Shown here: positions 8,327 through 17,393 of the stretch, piece after piece
Layout: each line of letters begins with the position of its first letter
How positions within the stretch are numbered: the stretch's first letter is position 1
DNA from: DATEDA01 sp963754305
GTDB lineage: Bacteria; Pseudomonadota; Gammaproteobacteria; Burkholderiales; SG8-39
Reading direction: 5' to 3'
Assembly: GCA_963754305.1 (NCBI GenBank)
Contig: CAVWFR010000009.1
Span: 1-64,000, forward strand
DNA length: 64,000 nucleotides
Program-made: the position numbers and the translations under genes
Notes under the pieces: generated by a model
The model's database searches: none
Seen by the model: only the letters and a program-made list of their open reading frames with translations
What the model was told of the DNA's origin: nothing

Positions 8327-9442
8327 ATGGCGAAGCGCGACTACTACGATGTGCTCGGCGTCAATCGCGACGCCGACGAGGAAGCGGTCAAGAAGGCCTA
8401 TCGCAAGCTGGCGATGAAGTGGCATCCCGACCGCAACCCGGACAACCCGAAGGCCGAGGAGCACTTCAAGGAGGCGAAGGAAGCCTACGAGGTCATCTCG
8501 GATCCCCAGCGACGAGCCGCCTACGACCGCTACGGGCATGCCGGCGTCGATCCGGCGGCGGCCGGCGCGGGCGCTGCCGGCTTCGGCGGTTTCGCCGAGG
8601 CGTTCGGCGACATCTTCAGCGACATCTTCGGCCAGGGCCGCTCGCGCACCTCCGTCTACCGGGGGGCAGATCTCCGCTACAACCTGGAGGTCACGCTCGA
8701 GCAGGCCGCGCACGGAACGGAGACCAAGATCCGCATTCCGACTCACGAAGGGTGCGCGAGTTGCCAGGGGAGCGGGGCGAAGCCGGGCACGAAGCCGCAG
8801 ACCTGCCCGACCTGCAACGGCCAGGGCCAGGTGCGGATGCAGCAGGGATTCTTCTCGATCCAGCAGACCTGCCCGCGCTGCCACGGCACCGGCCGCATCA
8901 TCCCCGATGCCTGCCCCGCGTGCGGCGGCGCCGGCCGAGTCAAGACGCACAAGACGCTGGCCGTGAAGATCCCGTCAGGGGTCGACGAGGGCGATCGCAT
9001 CCGCCTGTCCGGCGAGGGCGAGCCGGGCGTCAACGGCGGCCCGCCCGGCGATCTGTATGTCCAGCTGCACCTGAAGACGCACGCGATCTTCCAGCGCGAC
9101 CACGACGATCTGCATTGCGAGATGCCGGTCAGCTTCGCCACCGCCGCGCTCGGCGGCGAGATCGACATTCCGACGCTGGACGGCTCCGCGAAGATCCGGG
9201 TCCCGGCCGAGACCCAGAGCGGCAAGCGCTTCCGGCTGCGAGGCAAGGGGATCAAGGGCGTCCGCAGCGCGGCCCCCGGCGATCTCTACTGCCACGTCGT
9301 CATCGAGACCCCGGTCCATCTGACCGACCGGCAGAAGGAGTTGCTGCGCGAGTTCGAGTCGATCAGCGAAGAGCACGGCGAACGCCACAATCCGCGGGCG
9401 AAGTCCTGGATGGATAAGGTGCGTGAGTTCTTCACCGAGTAG
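8327..9442 (+). CDS. dnaJ: Co-chaperone DnaJ (Hsp40)
   Basis: DnaJ stimulates the DnaK ATPase. The chosen ATG gives MAKRDYYDVLGV, the standard family start, with 371 residues. The J domain has HPD at residues 33-35. A Gly/Phe-rich linker is followed by four CxxCxGxG zinc motifs (CASCQGSG, CPTCNGQG, CPRCHGTG, CPACGGAG) and two C-terminal beta domains. The dnaK-dnaJ spacer (8204-8326) contains a potential GGCCGAG/CTCGGCC hairpin that may set relative expression. Confidence 0.97.
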   Translation: MAKRDYYDVLGVNRDADEEAVKKAYRKLAMKWHPDRNPDNPKAEEHFKEAKEAYEVISDPQRRAAYDRYGHAGVDPAAAGAGAAGFGGFAEAFGDIFSDIFGQGRSRTSVYRGADLRYNLEVTLEQAAHGTETKIRIPTHEGCASCQGSGAKPGTKPQTCPTCNGQGQVRMQQGFFSIQQTCPRCHGTGRIIPDACPACGGAGRVKTHKTLAVKIPSGVDEGDRIRLSGEGEPGVNGGPPGDLYVQLHLKTHAIFQRDHDDLHCEMPVSFATAALGGEIDIPTLDGSAKIRVPAETQSGKRFRLRGKGIKGVRSAAPGDLYCHVVIETPVHLTDRQKELLREFESISEEHGERHNPRAKSWMDKVREFFTE

Positions 9443-9711
9443 CGGTCGCCGACTGTTGCGCGGGTGCAACGGCGTCGGCCCGAGGGTCACGACGGCTGGG
9501 ACGGTCGAGTGACCGACACGCGCCGACGCTCTTCAGGAGAGAAGATCGATGCCGCCTGGACTGCTGCCCCGCCGCAGCGATTGGCCGGTCCCGAACAACG
9601 AGTTCTTCACGCCGGCGGGACGAAACCGGACAGCTTGTGACGCCCGCCCTCGCTTTTTGGCGCGCTGCTCGCCATGGTTCGAAGATGGCAACCCACATCG
9701 GGACAAAGATC

Positions 9712-10845
9712 ATGAACCGCGCGCGCTTGCTTGCCTTGGGTGGTGCCCTGCTGGCCGCGACAGCGGCGCACGCTCAGAGCACAGGTGTCACGCCCACGAC
9801 GATCGTGCTCGGGCAATCGGCTGCGTTCACCGGCCCGGCGGCCCAGCTCGGCATTCAGATGAACGTCGGGCTGAAGGCTTACTTCGACCACATCAACGCC
9901 CAGGGGGGCATCGCCGGGCGCCGCATCGAGCTCAAGACGAGAGACGACAAGTACGAGGCGACGCTGTGCGCGGAGAACACCCGTAAGCTGATCGAGGAGG
10001 ACGGCGTCTTCGCGTTGATCGGCTACGTCGGGACACCCACCAGCGCCGCCGCGGTGCCGATCTTCACCGCCGCGAAAGTGCCGTTCTTCGGCCCGTTCAC
10101 CGGCGCGGAGCTGCTCCGCGACCCGTTCAACCGCTACATCTTCAACGTCCGGGCGAGCTATTACGACGAGACCGAGAGGATCGTCGAGCAGCTCGTCTCC
10201 ACCGGCGTCAAGAACATCGCGGTGTTCTACCAGAACGACAGCTACGGTCAGGCCGGGCTGAAGGGGGTCGAGCGCGCGATGCAGAAACGCAGCATGAAGA
10301 TTGCGGCCGCCGGCACCGTCGAGCGCAACACGATCGGCGTTGCCGAGGCGGTGCAGCGGATCGGCGGGGCGCAACCCGATGCGGTCGTAATGGTGTCCGC
10401 TTACACCTCGATCACCGCGTTCGTGCGCGAGATGAAGAAAGCCGGCTACGTGGGCCAGTTCCATAACGTGTCGTTCGTCGGCAGCAAGGCGCTGGCCGAT
10501 TCGCTCGGCGACGAGGGGCACGGCGTGGCCATCTCGCAGGTCGTGCCGTTTCCCTGGAGCCCGGTCACCCCGGTCGTGCGCGAGTACCACGCGGTACTCA
10601 AGGCGGCGGGAATCAAGGACTACAACTTCTCCAGTCTCGAGGGCTATCTCGTCGCCAAAGCCTTTACCGAAGGCCTCCGGCGCGCCGGCCGGGACCTTAG
10701 CCGCGAGCGGTTCGTGGGCGCGTTGGAGGGCATGACCGACGTCGATCTGGGCGGCTTCACCGTGCGCTTCGGTCCTGCGAGCCACAACGGCTCGCAATAC
10801 GTCGATCTGACCATCATCAGCCGCAGCGGGAAGTTCGTGAAGTAG
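9712..10845 (+). CDS. ABC transporter periplasmic substrate-binding protein, type I (LivJ-like)
   Basis: The 377-residue protein has a clear signal peptide (NRARLLALGGALLAATAAHA, cleavage near AHA-QS) and a Peripla_BP_6 fold: IVLGQSAAFTGPAAQLGIQMNVGLKAYFDHINAQGGIAGRRIEL. This family binds branched-chain amino acids or other small organic ligands. No permease or ATPase gene is nearby. The ATG at 9712 was chosen because upstream in-frame starts would spoil the signal peptide. The 269 bp before it (9443-9711) contain no recognised feature. The ligand is unknown. Confidence 0.9.
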   Translation: MNRARLLALGGALLAATAAHAQSTGVTPTTIVLGQSAAFTGPAAQLGIQMNVGLKAYFDHINAQGGIAGRRIELKTRDDKYEATLCAENTRKLIEEDGVFALIGYVGTPTSAAAVPIFTAAKVPFFGPFTGAELLRDPFNRYIFNVRASYYDETERIVEQLVSTGVKNIAVFYQNDSYGQAGLKGVERAMQKRSMKIAAAGTVERNTIGVAEAVQRIGGAQPDAVVMVSAYTSITAFVREMKKAGYVGQFHNVSFVGSKALADSLGDEGHGVAISQVVPFPWSPVTPVVREYHAVLKAAGIKDYNFSSLEGYLVAKAFTEGLRRAGRDLSRERFVGALEGMTDVDLGGFTVRFGPASHNGSQYVDLTIISRSGKFVK

Positions 10846-10945
10846 TTCATCTCGCGGAGTTAAGGCCCCGAGTTCGCGTAACATTTCCCTTGCGAGGCAC
10901 GGCCGGTTCCAGCATCTTCCCGAATTGGGTTCCGGAGGGGAAAGC

Positions 10946-12079
10946 ATGCATTCACGTCGTAAGGCGCTCTTCGCGCTCGCCGCCGCCGCGCTCGCCGCGC
11001 CGGTCGTCGCATTCGGACAGGCGGCCGGTGGCGCGATCGTCATCGGCCAGTCCGCACCGCTCAGCGGCTCCAACAAGGACCTCGGCACCGACATCCGGAA
11101 CGGCGCGGCTGCATACCTGAAGCGGGTGAACGACGCCGGCGGCGTGAATGGCCGCAAGATCGAGCTCGTCACGCTCGACGACGCGAACGACACGAAGCGA
11201 TCCGAGGCGAACACGAAGCAGCTGCTCGAGGGGAACAATCCGATCGCGCTCTTCGGCTACGGCAGCGCGACCCTGAGCCGCCCCGCCCTGCCCCTCGTCG
11301 AGGCGGCGAGAATCGCGTTCGTGGCGCCGTTCACCGGCGCCGACCCGATGCGCAAGTTCAACCGCTTCGTCTACAACCACCGCGCGAGCTATGCCGACGA
11401 GCTGGAGAAGATCGTCGAGCACTACACGACGTTCGGCATCAAGAAGTTCGCGGTGCTGCACTACGACGACGCGGTCGGCAAGGAGAACTTCGGTGCGGTG
11501 GAGCGAGCGCTCAAGGCGCGCAACCTCGCGCCGGTGTCGGTCGCCTCGGTGACGCGGACGCAAACCGATTTCGCCAAGGAGCTCGCCGCGGTCGGCAAGT
11601 CGGCCCCCGACGTCGTGATCCTGACGACGCTCTACAAGACCTCCGCCGACTTCATCAAGGGCCTGAAGAGCCAGGGCGTGGGCACGCAGTTCGTGAGCAC
11701 CTCGTTCGCGGGGTCGACGGCGCTCGCCAACTCCCTCGGCTCCGCCGGCCTCGGCGTCGCGATGGCGCAGGTCGTGCCCTCGTACCTGAAGCGTTCGGTG
11801 CCGGTCGTGAGGGAGTATCAGGCTGCGATGGAAGCGATGCTCGGAAAGAAGGAGTTCTCCTACACGTCGCTCGAGAGCTACATCGCCACGAAAGTGCTGG
11901 TCGAGGGCCTGCGCCGCGCCGGCCCGCAGCCGACGCGCGAAAAGCTGCTCGCCGCGCTCGATTCGATCTCAGCCTTCGACGTCGGCGGTTACCTGGTGTC
12001 GTTCTCGCCGTCGAACCACAACGGCTCGAGCTTCGTCAGCCTGTCGATCCTCGGGCGGGATCTCGCTTTCAGGGAATAG
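10946..12079 (+). CDS. ABC transporter periplasmic substrate-binding protein, type I (paralogue, Tat-like signal)
   Basis: This protein is 377 residues long and parallels its left neighbour throughout (IVIGQSAPLSGSNKDLGTDIRNGAAAYLKRVNDAGGVNGRKIEL; conserved MAQVVPSYLKRSVPVVREYQ). The N-terminus HSRRKALFALAAAALAAPVVAFG has a twin-arginine pair followed by a hydrophobic stretch, so export could be through Tat or Sec. The ATG at 10946 has GGAGGGGAAAGC upstream. The two tandem genes look like an old duplication and lack transporter partners. Confidence 0.9.
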   Translation: MHSRRKALFALAAAALAAPVVAFGQAAGGAIVIGQSAPLSGSNKDLGTDIRNGAAAYLKRVNDAGGVNGRKIELVTLDDANDTKRSEANTKQLLEGNNPIALFGYGSATLSRPALPLVEAARIAFVAPFTGADPMRKFNRFVYNHRASYADELEKIVEHYTTFGIKKFAVLHYDDAVGKENFGAVERALKARNLAPVSVASVTRTQTDFAKELAAVGKSAPDVVILTTLYKTSADFIKGLKSQGVGTQFVSTSFAGSTALANSLGSAGLGVAMAQVVPSYLKRSVPVVREYQAAMEAMLGKKEFSYTSLESYIATKVLVEGLRRAGPQPTREKLLAALDSISAFDVGGYLVSFSPSNHNGSSFVSLSILGRDLAFRE

Positions 12080-12091
12080 CCGAACCGAGTT

Positions 12092-12113
12092 GCGGCGGGC
12101 CCGCACCCGCCGC
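12092..12113. terminator. GC-rich hairpin between convergent genes
   Basis: GCGGCGGG (12092-12099) pairs with CCCGCCGC (12106-12113) across a 6-nt loop. It lies between the convergent binding-protein gene and cysS. There is no T tract, so it could be a Rho-dependent or bidirectional stop or an mRNA 3'-end stabiliser. Confidence 0.4.
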
Positions 12114-12118
12114 TCCGG

Positions 12119-13552
12119 TCAGACTCGCCGCCAGGTCGTGCCCTGCGGCGAATCCTCGAGCACGATACCGGCATCGAGAAGCTCCTTCCGAATCTGGTCA
12201 CCCTTAGCGAAATCTTTTGCCTTTCTCGCCGCAGTACGCGCCTCGATAAGCTCGTCGACTTGCGCCTTCGTTAGGGAGGTGCCGAATGAGCCTTGGCTCA
12301 CCACGGCCGCCTGACCTTGCGGCGGCACAGTCACCCACTCTCCACCCTGAAGACGTCTTTCGGCATCCTCTTCGAGCAGACCCAGCACTCCCCCGAGTGC
12401 GCGGAGTAGTCGGCCTGATTCAGCTGAGTCCGTTGACCCCGCGTTCGCAGCCTTCGCGAGCTCAAACAGCACCGCAACCGCCTCTCGCGTATTGAAATCG
12501 TCGTCCATCGCGGCCTTGAAGCGGGTGGCCCGAGGTTCTGACCAGTCTGGTGCCGGTACGGTTAGCGGCACACGCGCGCGCTTCAGGGCCGTATACAGGC
12601 TATTCAGGGTGTCCCGCGCTTCGTCGAGATGCTTGTCCGAATAATTCAGCGGGCTCCGGTAGTGCGCGTTCATGATGAAAAATCGCACCGTTTCCGGGTC
12701 GTAATTCTTCAGCACCTCGCGGACGGTGAAGAAGTTGCCGAGCGACTTCGACATCTTCTGCTCGTCCACCCGCACGAAGCCGTTGTGCATCCAGTAGTTC
12801 ACGAATGTGCCGCCGTGGGCGCCTTCCGATTGCGCGATCTCGTTCTCGTGGTGCGGGAACTGCAGGTCCTGCCCGCCCCCGTGGATGTCGAACGTCTGCC
12901 CGAGCAGCGCGGTGCTCATCGCCGAGCACTCGATGTGCCACCCGGGCCGGCCGCCGCCGAACGGCGACGGCCACGCCGGCTCACCCTCCTTCGAATGCTT
13001 CCAGAGGGCGAAGTCGAGCGGGTCCTGCTTGTCCCGGTCGACCTCGACGCGCTCGCCCGCGCGCAGCTCGTCGAGCGACTTGCCGGACAGCTTCCCGTAG
13101 CCCGGAAACTTCCGCACTGCGTAGTTCACGTCGCCGCTCCGGCTGCGGTAGGCGAGGCCCCGGCCCTCGAGCGCCCCGATCATCGCGAGCATCTGCGGGA
13201 CGTACTCGGTCGCACGCGGCTCGTGGTCGGGCTTCTGGACGCCGAGCGCGGCCGCGTCCTCCTCCATGTACCCGATGAAACGCGCGGTGAGGCTGCCGAT
13301 CGTCTCGCCGGTCTCCACCGCGCGGCGGATGATCTTGTCGTCGATGTCGGTGATGTTGCGGACGTAGGTGACGCGGTATCCGCTCGCGCGCAGCCAGCGC
13401 TGCACCAGGTCGAACACCACCATCACTCGCGCATGGCCGACGTGGCAGTAGTCGTACACGGTCATCCCGCAGACGTACATGCGCACGTGCGCCGGATCGA
13501 TCGGCGCGAACGCCTGCTTGGTGCGAGTGAGCGTGTTGTAGATCCGGAGCAT
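12119..13552 (-). CDS. cysS: Cysteinyl-tRNA synthetase
   Basis: CysS charges tRNA-Cys. The class I signature HIGH appears as HVGH in YVCGMTVYDYCHVGHARVMVVFD, the zinc-binding site includes the HIECSAMS region, and the second class I signature is KMSKSLGNFFTVR. The chosen ATG (MLRIYNTLTRTK) matches the family start and gives 477 residues; the frame also has an ATG six codons earlier. The gene is convergent with the binding-protein pair and divergent from the TPR/cyclophilin genes. Confidence 0.96.
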   Translation of the reverse strand: MLRIYNTLTRTKQAFAPIDPAHVRMYVCGMTVYDYCHVGHARVMVVFDLVQRWLRASGYRVTYVRNITDIDDKIIRRAVETGETIGSLTARFIGYMEEDAAALGVQKPDHEPRATEYVPQMLAMIGALEGRGLAYRSRSGDVNYAVRKFPGYGKLSGKSLDELRAGERVEVDRDKQDPLDFALWKHSKEGEPAWPSPFGGGRPGWHIECSAMSTALLGQTFDIHGGGQDLQFPHHENEIAQSEGAHGGTFVNYWMHNGFVRVDEQKMSKSLGNFFTVREVLKNYDPETVRFFIMNAHYRSPLNYSDKHLDEARDTLNSLYTALKRARVPLTVPAPDWSEPRATRFKAAMDDDFNTREAVAVLFELAKAANAGSTDSAESGRLLRALGGVLGLLEEDAERRLQGGEWVTVPPQGQAAVVSQGSFGTSLTKAQVDELIEARTAARKAKDFAKGDQIRKELLDAGIVLEDSPQGTTWRRV

Positions 13553-13676
13553 CGGCGAAGGGCCGGGCATGCGCGGCGGTCGGCGCGAAAGACCACCAGG
13601 AGCGGTGCTGCGCAGCGTTCTTGTTAGAATCCCCTCGGCAGAGAAATGCCGGCGCAGTATACCGCGGCCCTACTCG

Positions 13677-14249
13677 ATGATGCGCATCGCGCACCTCCTC
13701 GCAATCCTCCTGCTGACGCTCGCGTGCGTCCGGGCGCACGCGCAGGCCGACGATCTCGCGGCGGCACGGACCGCCGTCCGCGCCGGCGACCTCGCCGGCG
13801 CCGCCGCCGCGGTCAACCGCCATCTCGCCCTCAAGCCGAACGACGAACGCGGGCGGTTCCTCAAGGGCGTGATCCTCTCCGAGCAGGGCCGGACGGGCGA
13901 AGCGTTCGAGGTCTTCTTCACGCTGACCCAGGACCACCCGGAACTCGCCGAGCCGTACAACAACATCGCCGTGATCTACGCCTCCCGCGGCGAATACGAG
14001 CGGGCGCGCGAGGCGCTCGAGGCGGCGATCCGCGCCAACCCCGACTACGCACGGGCCTACGAGAACCTCGGCGACGTCCACGCCCGGCTCGCCGCGCGCG
14101 CCTACGAGAAAGCGCTCCAGCTCGACGCGGCCAACCGCACCGCGAGGGCGAAGCTCGCGCTCGCACGCGAGCTGCCCGACGCCACGTCCCGGCGCCCTCC
14201 CGCGAAGGCCGGCGACGCGCCGCCGAAGACCGAAGCGTCGCCGAGGTAG
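13677..14249 (+). CDS. Exported tetratricopeptide-repeat protein
   Basis: The 190-residue protein starts with a signal peptide (MMRIAHLLAILLLTLACVRAHAQA). It then has about three TPR units, for example GRFLKGVILSEQGRTGEAFEVF and AEPYNNIAVIYASRGEYERAREALEAAIRANPDYARAYENLGDVHARLA, and a Lys/Pro-rich tail. TPR proteins are scaffolds, and the partner is unknown. The start was chosen for the signal peptide; a second ATG is the next codon. A TAGAAT -10-like box lies at 13625-13630. This small TPR gene beside cysS and the cyclophilin genes is a common betaproteobacterial arrangement. Confidence 0.85.
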   Translation: MMRIAHLLAILLLTLACVRAHAQADDLAAARTAVRAGDLAGAAAAVNRHLALKPNDERGRFLKGVILSEQGRTGEAFEVFFTLTQDHPELAEPYNNIAVIYASRGEYERAREALEAAIRANPDYARAYENLGDVHARLAARAYEKALQLDAANRTARAKLALARELPDATSRRPPAKAGDAPPKTEASPR

Positions 14250-14309
14250 ACTACGGCCCCGCTTCGAGCGCCCCGATCCGGCTTCCCGTTTCCCCGAAAG
14301 GAGTCTGCC

Positions 14310-14879
14310 TTGCACCGCCTGTTTCTCGCACTCGCGGCGTCGGCCGCCCTCATTCAGCCTGCGCTGGCGGCCGATCCCCGCGTCGAGCTGAAGACGAACC
14401 GCGGCGTGATCGTCCTCGAGCTCTATCCCGACAAGGCTCCCAAGACGGTCGCGAACTTTCTGCAGTACGTGAAGGACGGCCACTACAACGGCACGATCTT
14501 CCACCGTGTCATCGACGGGTTCATGGTGCAGGGCGGCGGGTTCGACCGCGACATGAAGCAGAAGCAGACCCGCGCGCCGGTGCAGAGCGAAGCCGCGAAC
14601 GGCCTGAAGAACGACCATCTGACGGTCGCGATGGCGCGCACGCCCGATCCGCACTCGGCTTCGGCGCAGTTCTTCATCAACGTGAAGAACAACGACTTTC
14701 TCAACTACCGGGAACCCACGCCGCAGGGCTACGGTTACACCGTGTTCGGCAAGGTGGTCTCCGGTGCCGATGTGGTCGAGAAGATCGTGAAACTGCCCAC
14801 CGGCAACGCCGGCCAGCACCAGAACGTGCCGCGCGAGCCGGTGGTCATCGAGTCGGCGACCCTGCTTCCGGAAAAGTGA
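14310..14879 (+). CDS. ppiA: Periplasmic peptidyl-prolyl cis-trans isomerase (cyclophilin A type)
   Basis: This 189-residue protein has a signal peptide (HRLFLALAASAALIQPALAA) followed by a complete cyclophilin domain. Conserved residues include FHRVIDGFMVQGGGF and SASAQFFINVKNNDFLNY. It catalyses proline isomerisation during folding in the periplasm. Translation begins at a TTG, supported by a strong Shine-Dalgarno (AAAGGAG, 7 nt upstream) and by the signal peptide. It is 11 nt from the following cytoplasmic cyclophilin gene. Confidence 0.93.
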   Translation: MHRLFLALAASAALIQPALAADPRVELKTNRGVIVLELYPDKAPKTVANFLQYVKDGHYNGTIFHRVIDGFMVQGGGFDRDMKQKQTRAPVQSEAANGLKNDHLTVAMARTPDPHSASAQFFINVKNNDFLNYREPTPQGYGYTVFGKVVSGADVVEKIVKLPTGNAGQHQNVPREPVVIESATLLPEK

Positions 14880-14890
14880 GAGGGACGCGA

Positions 14891-15382
14891 ATGGTCAAGC
14901 TCCACACGAATTTCGGCGTGATCGGGATCGAGCTCGACGCCGCCCGCGCGCCCGAGACGGTCAAGAACTTTCTCGCCTACGTCGAGAGCGGGCACTTCTC
15001 GAACACGCTCTTCCATCGCGTCATCGACGGCTTCATGATCCAGGGCGGCGGCTTCGAGACCGGGATGAAACAGAAGCCCGTCAAGGCGCCGATCAAGAAC
15101 GAAGCTCAGAACGGACTCAAGAACACGCGCTACACGGTCGCGATGGCGCGGACCAACGAGCCGCATTCGGCGACCGCGCAGTTCTTCATCAATGTGAACG
15201 ACAATGGCTTCCTCGATCACACCGCGCCGAATCCGCAGGGGTGGGGCTACTGCGTCTTCGGCCTCGTCACCGAGGGCCAGGACGTGGTCGACCGGATCAA
15301 GGCGGCGAAGACCGGGCGCCGGGGCGGGCACCAGGACGTGCCGGTGGAGGACGTGATCATCGAGCGCGCGGAGGTGTCCTGA
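14891..15382 (+). CDS. ppiB: Cytoplasmic peptidyl-prolyl cis-trans isomerase (cyclophilin B type)
   Basis: The 163-residue protein is a bare cyclophilin domain with no signal: VKLHTNFGVIGIEL at the start, then FHRVIDGFMIQGGGFETGM and SATAQFFINVNDNGFLDH. Length and absence of a leader match E. coli PpiB. It follows ppiA and precedes lpxH; this ppiA-ppiB-lpxH order is conserved in betaproteobacteria. The two cyclophilins are clearly related and presumably arose by duplication. Confidence 0.95.
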   Translation: MVKLHTNFGVIGIELDAARAPETVKNFLAYVESGHFSNTLFHRVIDGFMIQGGGFETGMKQKPVKAPIKNEAQNGLKNTRYTVAMARTNEPHSATAQFFINVNDNGFLDHTAPNPQGWGYCVFGLVTEGQDVVDRIKAAKTGRRGGHQDVPVEDVIIERAEVS

Positions 15383-15401
15383 CGGCGCGCAGCGCCCGGG
15401 C

Positions 15402-16124
15402 GTGAAACCGGCGCTCTTCATCTCCGATCTCCATCTCTCGCCCGCCCGGCCGGCGATTGCCGAACGCTTCCGCCGCTTCGTGAGCGAGGAGGCGCGCCGC
15501 GCCGGCGCGCTGTACATCCTCGGCGATCTGTTCGATCGCTGGATAGGCGACGAGGACGCCGGGGAAGACTTCAATCGCGGCGCGCTCTACGTCCTCACGG
15601 CGCTCGCCGCGAGCGGCACGCCGGTCGCATTCATGCCCGGCAACCGGGATTTCCTGCTCGGCGAGCCGTTGACCGGCCGGAGCGGCATCGCGCCGCTCCC
15701 CGATCCGACCCTGCTCGATCTGTTCGGCACCCGGACGCTGCTGATGCATGGCGACACGCTGTGTACCGACGACGTCCGGTATCAGCGCTATCGCTCGCGA
15801 GTGCGCAGGCCGGGTGTGATCCGCGCTTTTCGCGCGCTTCCCCAAGGGCTGCGGCACGCGATCGGCGGCGGCCTGCGGCGGCTGAGCGAATCGGAGAAGT
15901 GCGCGAAGGCGCCGGTCATCATGGACGTGAACGCAGGCGCGGTGGAAGAAGCGCTGCGGCGTTACGGCTACCCGCGGCTGATCCACGGCCATACCCACCG
16001 CCCGGCGCGCCATGTGCATCGGGTCGACGGGCACGAGTGCGAGCGCTGGGTGCTCGCCGACTGGTACCAGCGCGGGAGCTACCTGCACTGCGACGAGCGC
16101 GGGTGCGAGGCGGTGCTGCTCTAG
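15402..16124 (+). CDS. lpxH: UDP-2,3-diacylglucosamine pyrophosphohydrolase
   Basis: LpxH hydrolyses UDP-2,3-diacylglucosamine to lipid X in lipid A synthesis, at the inner face of the membrane. The 240-residue protein has the metallophosphoesterase motifs: FISDLHLSP (DxH), YILGDLFDRWIGDED (GDxxD), MPGNRDFLL (GNHD-type, here GNRD as in LpxH), and the C-terminal IHGHTHRPARH. The start is a GTG at 15402. Its presence confirms a Gram-negative outer membrane. Confidence 0.96.
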   Translation: MKPALFISDLHLSPARPAIAERFRRFVSEEARRAGALYILGDLFDRWIGDEDAGEDFNRGALYVLTALAASGTPVAFMPGNRDFLLGEPLTGRSGIAPLPDPTLLDLFGTRTLLMHGDTLCTDDVRYQRYRSRVRRPGVIRAFRALPQGLRHAIGGGLRRLSESEKCAKAPVIMDVNAGAVEEALRRYGYPRLIHGHTHRPARHVHRVDGHECERWVLADWYQRGSYLHCDERGCEAVLL

Positions 16125-16174
16125 TTCTCACCCACCGAGCTCAGGCGACTCGCCGCCGGCGCCGATTTCCCAAT

Positions 16175-17350
16175 TCAGCCGTCCAGCCCGCGCGCCAGGT
16201 CCGCCTTGAGGTCCTCCACCGACTCGAGGCCCACGGCCACGCGCAGCAGCCCGTCGCCGATCCCGGCGGCCTTGCGCGCTTCGGCGGTGATGCGGCCGTG
16301 CGTCGTCGATGCCGGATGCGTGATCGTCGACTTGGTATCGCCGAGGTTCGCGGTGATCGAGATGAGACGCGTCGCATCGACGATCCGCCACGCCGCCTCC
16401 TTGCCCCCGCGCACGTCGAACGACACGATCGCCCCGCCCAGGCGCTGCTGGCGCCGCGCGAGGACGTGCTGCGGGTGCGACTGGAGCCACGGGTAGTACA
16501 CGCGCTCCACCCGCGGGTGCCGCTCGAGCCACTGCGCCAGCTCGAAGGCGCGCGCGGACTGCGCTTCCATCCGCAGCTTCATCGTTTCCAGGCCCTTCAC
16601 GAGCACCCAGGCGTTGAACGGCGACAGGCTCGGACCGGCCGTGCGGAGGAACCCGGAGATGCCGTCCATCTCCAACCCGCGGCGCCCGAGCACGGCGCCG
16701 CCCAGGACCCGGCCCTGGCCGTCGAGGTACTTTGTCGCCGAGTGGATCACGAGGTCGGCGCCGAGCACGAACGGAAGCTGCAGCGCCGGCGTGCAGAAGC
16801 AGTTGTCGACCGCCAGCAAGGCTCCGGCGGGCTTCGCGATCGCAGCGAGCGCGGCGATGTCCGCCACCTCGGTGAGCGGATTCGACGGCGTCTCGAGGAA
16901 GAAGAGCCGCGTGGCCGGCCGCACCGCGCGCCGCCACGCTTCGGTGTCGGCGCCGTCGACGAACGTCGTCTCGACGCCGAACTTCGCGAGCACCACCGTG
17001 AAGAGCTGCACCGTCGCGCCGAAGATGCTCGAGGAGGACACGAGGTGATCGCCGCCCTTGAGGAGCCCCATCACGCAGGCGAGAATCGCGGACATGCCGG
17101 AGGCCGTGGCGACGCAGGTCGCCGCCCCCTCGAGTGCCGCGAGCCGCTCCTGGAACGCCGTTACGGTGGGGTTGCTGAAGCGCGAGTAGACGTACCCCGG
17201 CTCCTCGTTCGCGAACCGCGCCGCGGCCTGGGCGGCGCTCTCGAACACGAAGCTCGAGGTGAGATAGAGCGCCTCGGAGTGCTCGTTGAAGCCGCTCCGA
17301 TGAATGCCCGCGCGCACCGCGCGCGTGTCGAAATCCAGCGAATCGTCCAT
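16175..17350 (-). CDS. metZ: O-succinylhomoserine sulfhydrylase
   Basis: MetZ makes homocysteine directly from O-succinylhomoserine and sulfide using PLP. The 391-residue protein has the Cys/Met-metabolism PLP signature with the Schiff-base Lys in ADLVIHSATKYLDGQGRVLGG. N-terminal motifs such as SEALYLTSSFVFESAAQAAARF and YSRFSNPTVTAFQERLAALEGA separate MetZ from MetB/MetC. The ATG at 17350 gives the canonical start (DDSLDFDTRAVRAG). An in-frame GTG at 17395 would read through a terminator hairpin. A SAM-II-like aptamer and terminator sit directly upstream, consistent with feedback by SAM. Confidence 0.95.
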   Translation of the reverse strand: MDDSLDFDTRAVRAGIHRSGFNEHSEALYLTSSFVFESAAQAAARFANEEPGYVYSRFSNPTVTAFQERLAALEGAATCVATASGMSAILACVMGLLKGGDHLVSSSSIFGATVQLFTVVLAKFGVETTFVDGADTEAWRRAVRPATRLFFLETPSNPLTEVADIAALAAIAKPAGALLAVDNCFCTPALQLPFVLGADLVIHSATKYLDGQGRVLGGAVLGRRGLEMDGISGFLRTAGPSLSPFNAWVLVKGLETMKLRMEAQSARAFELAQWLERHPRVERVYYPWLQSHPQHVLARRQQRLGGAIVSFDVRGGKEAAWRIVDATRLISITANLGDTKSTITHPASTTHGRITAEARKAAGIGDGLLRVAVGLESVEDLKADLARGLDG

Positions 17351-17389
17351 AGAAAAACCCGTCTCCGCTTGCGCAGCTGAAGACGGGTT
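17351..17389 (-). terminator. Intrinsic terminator abutting the metZ start codon (riboswitch expression platform?)
   Basis: On the minus strand AACCCGTCT (17381-17389) pairs with AGACGGGTT (17356-17364), a 9-bp stem with a 16-nt loop. It is followed at once by TTTTTCT and the metZ ATG at 17350. The metZ Shine-Dalgarno candidate (GGAG) lies in the 3' half of the hairpin. It could end purF transcripts, but its position just after the SAM-II-like aptamer suggests it is the switching element for metZ. Confidence 0.75.
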
Positions 17390-17393
17390 GCCC

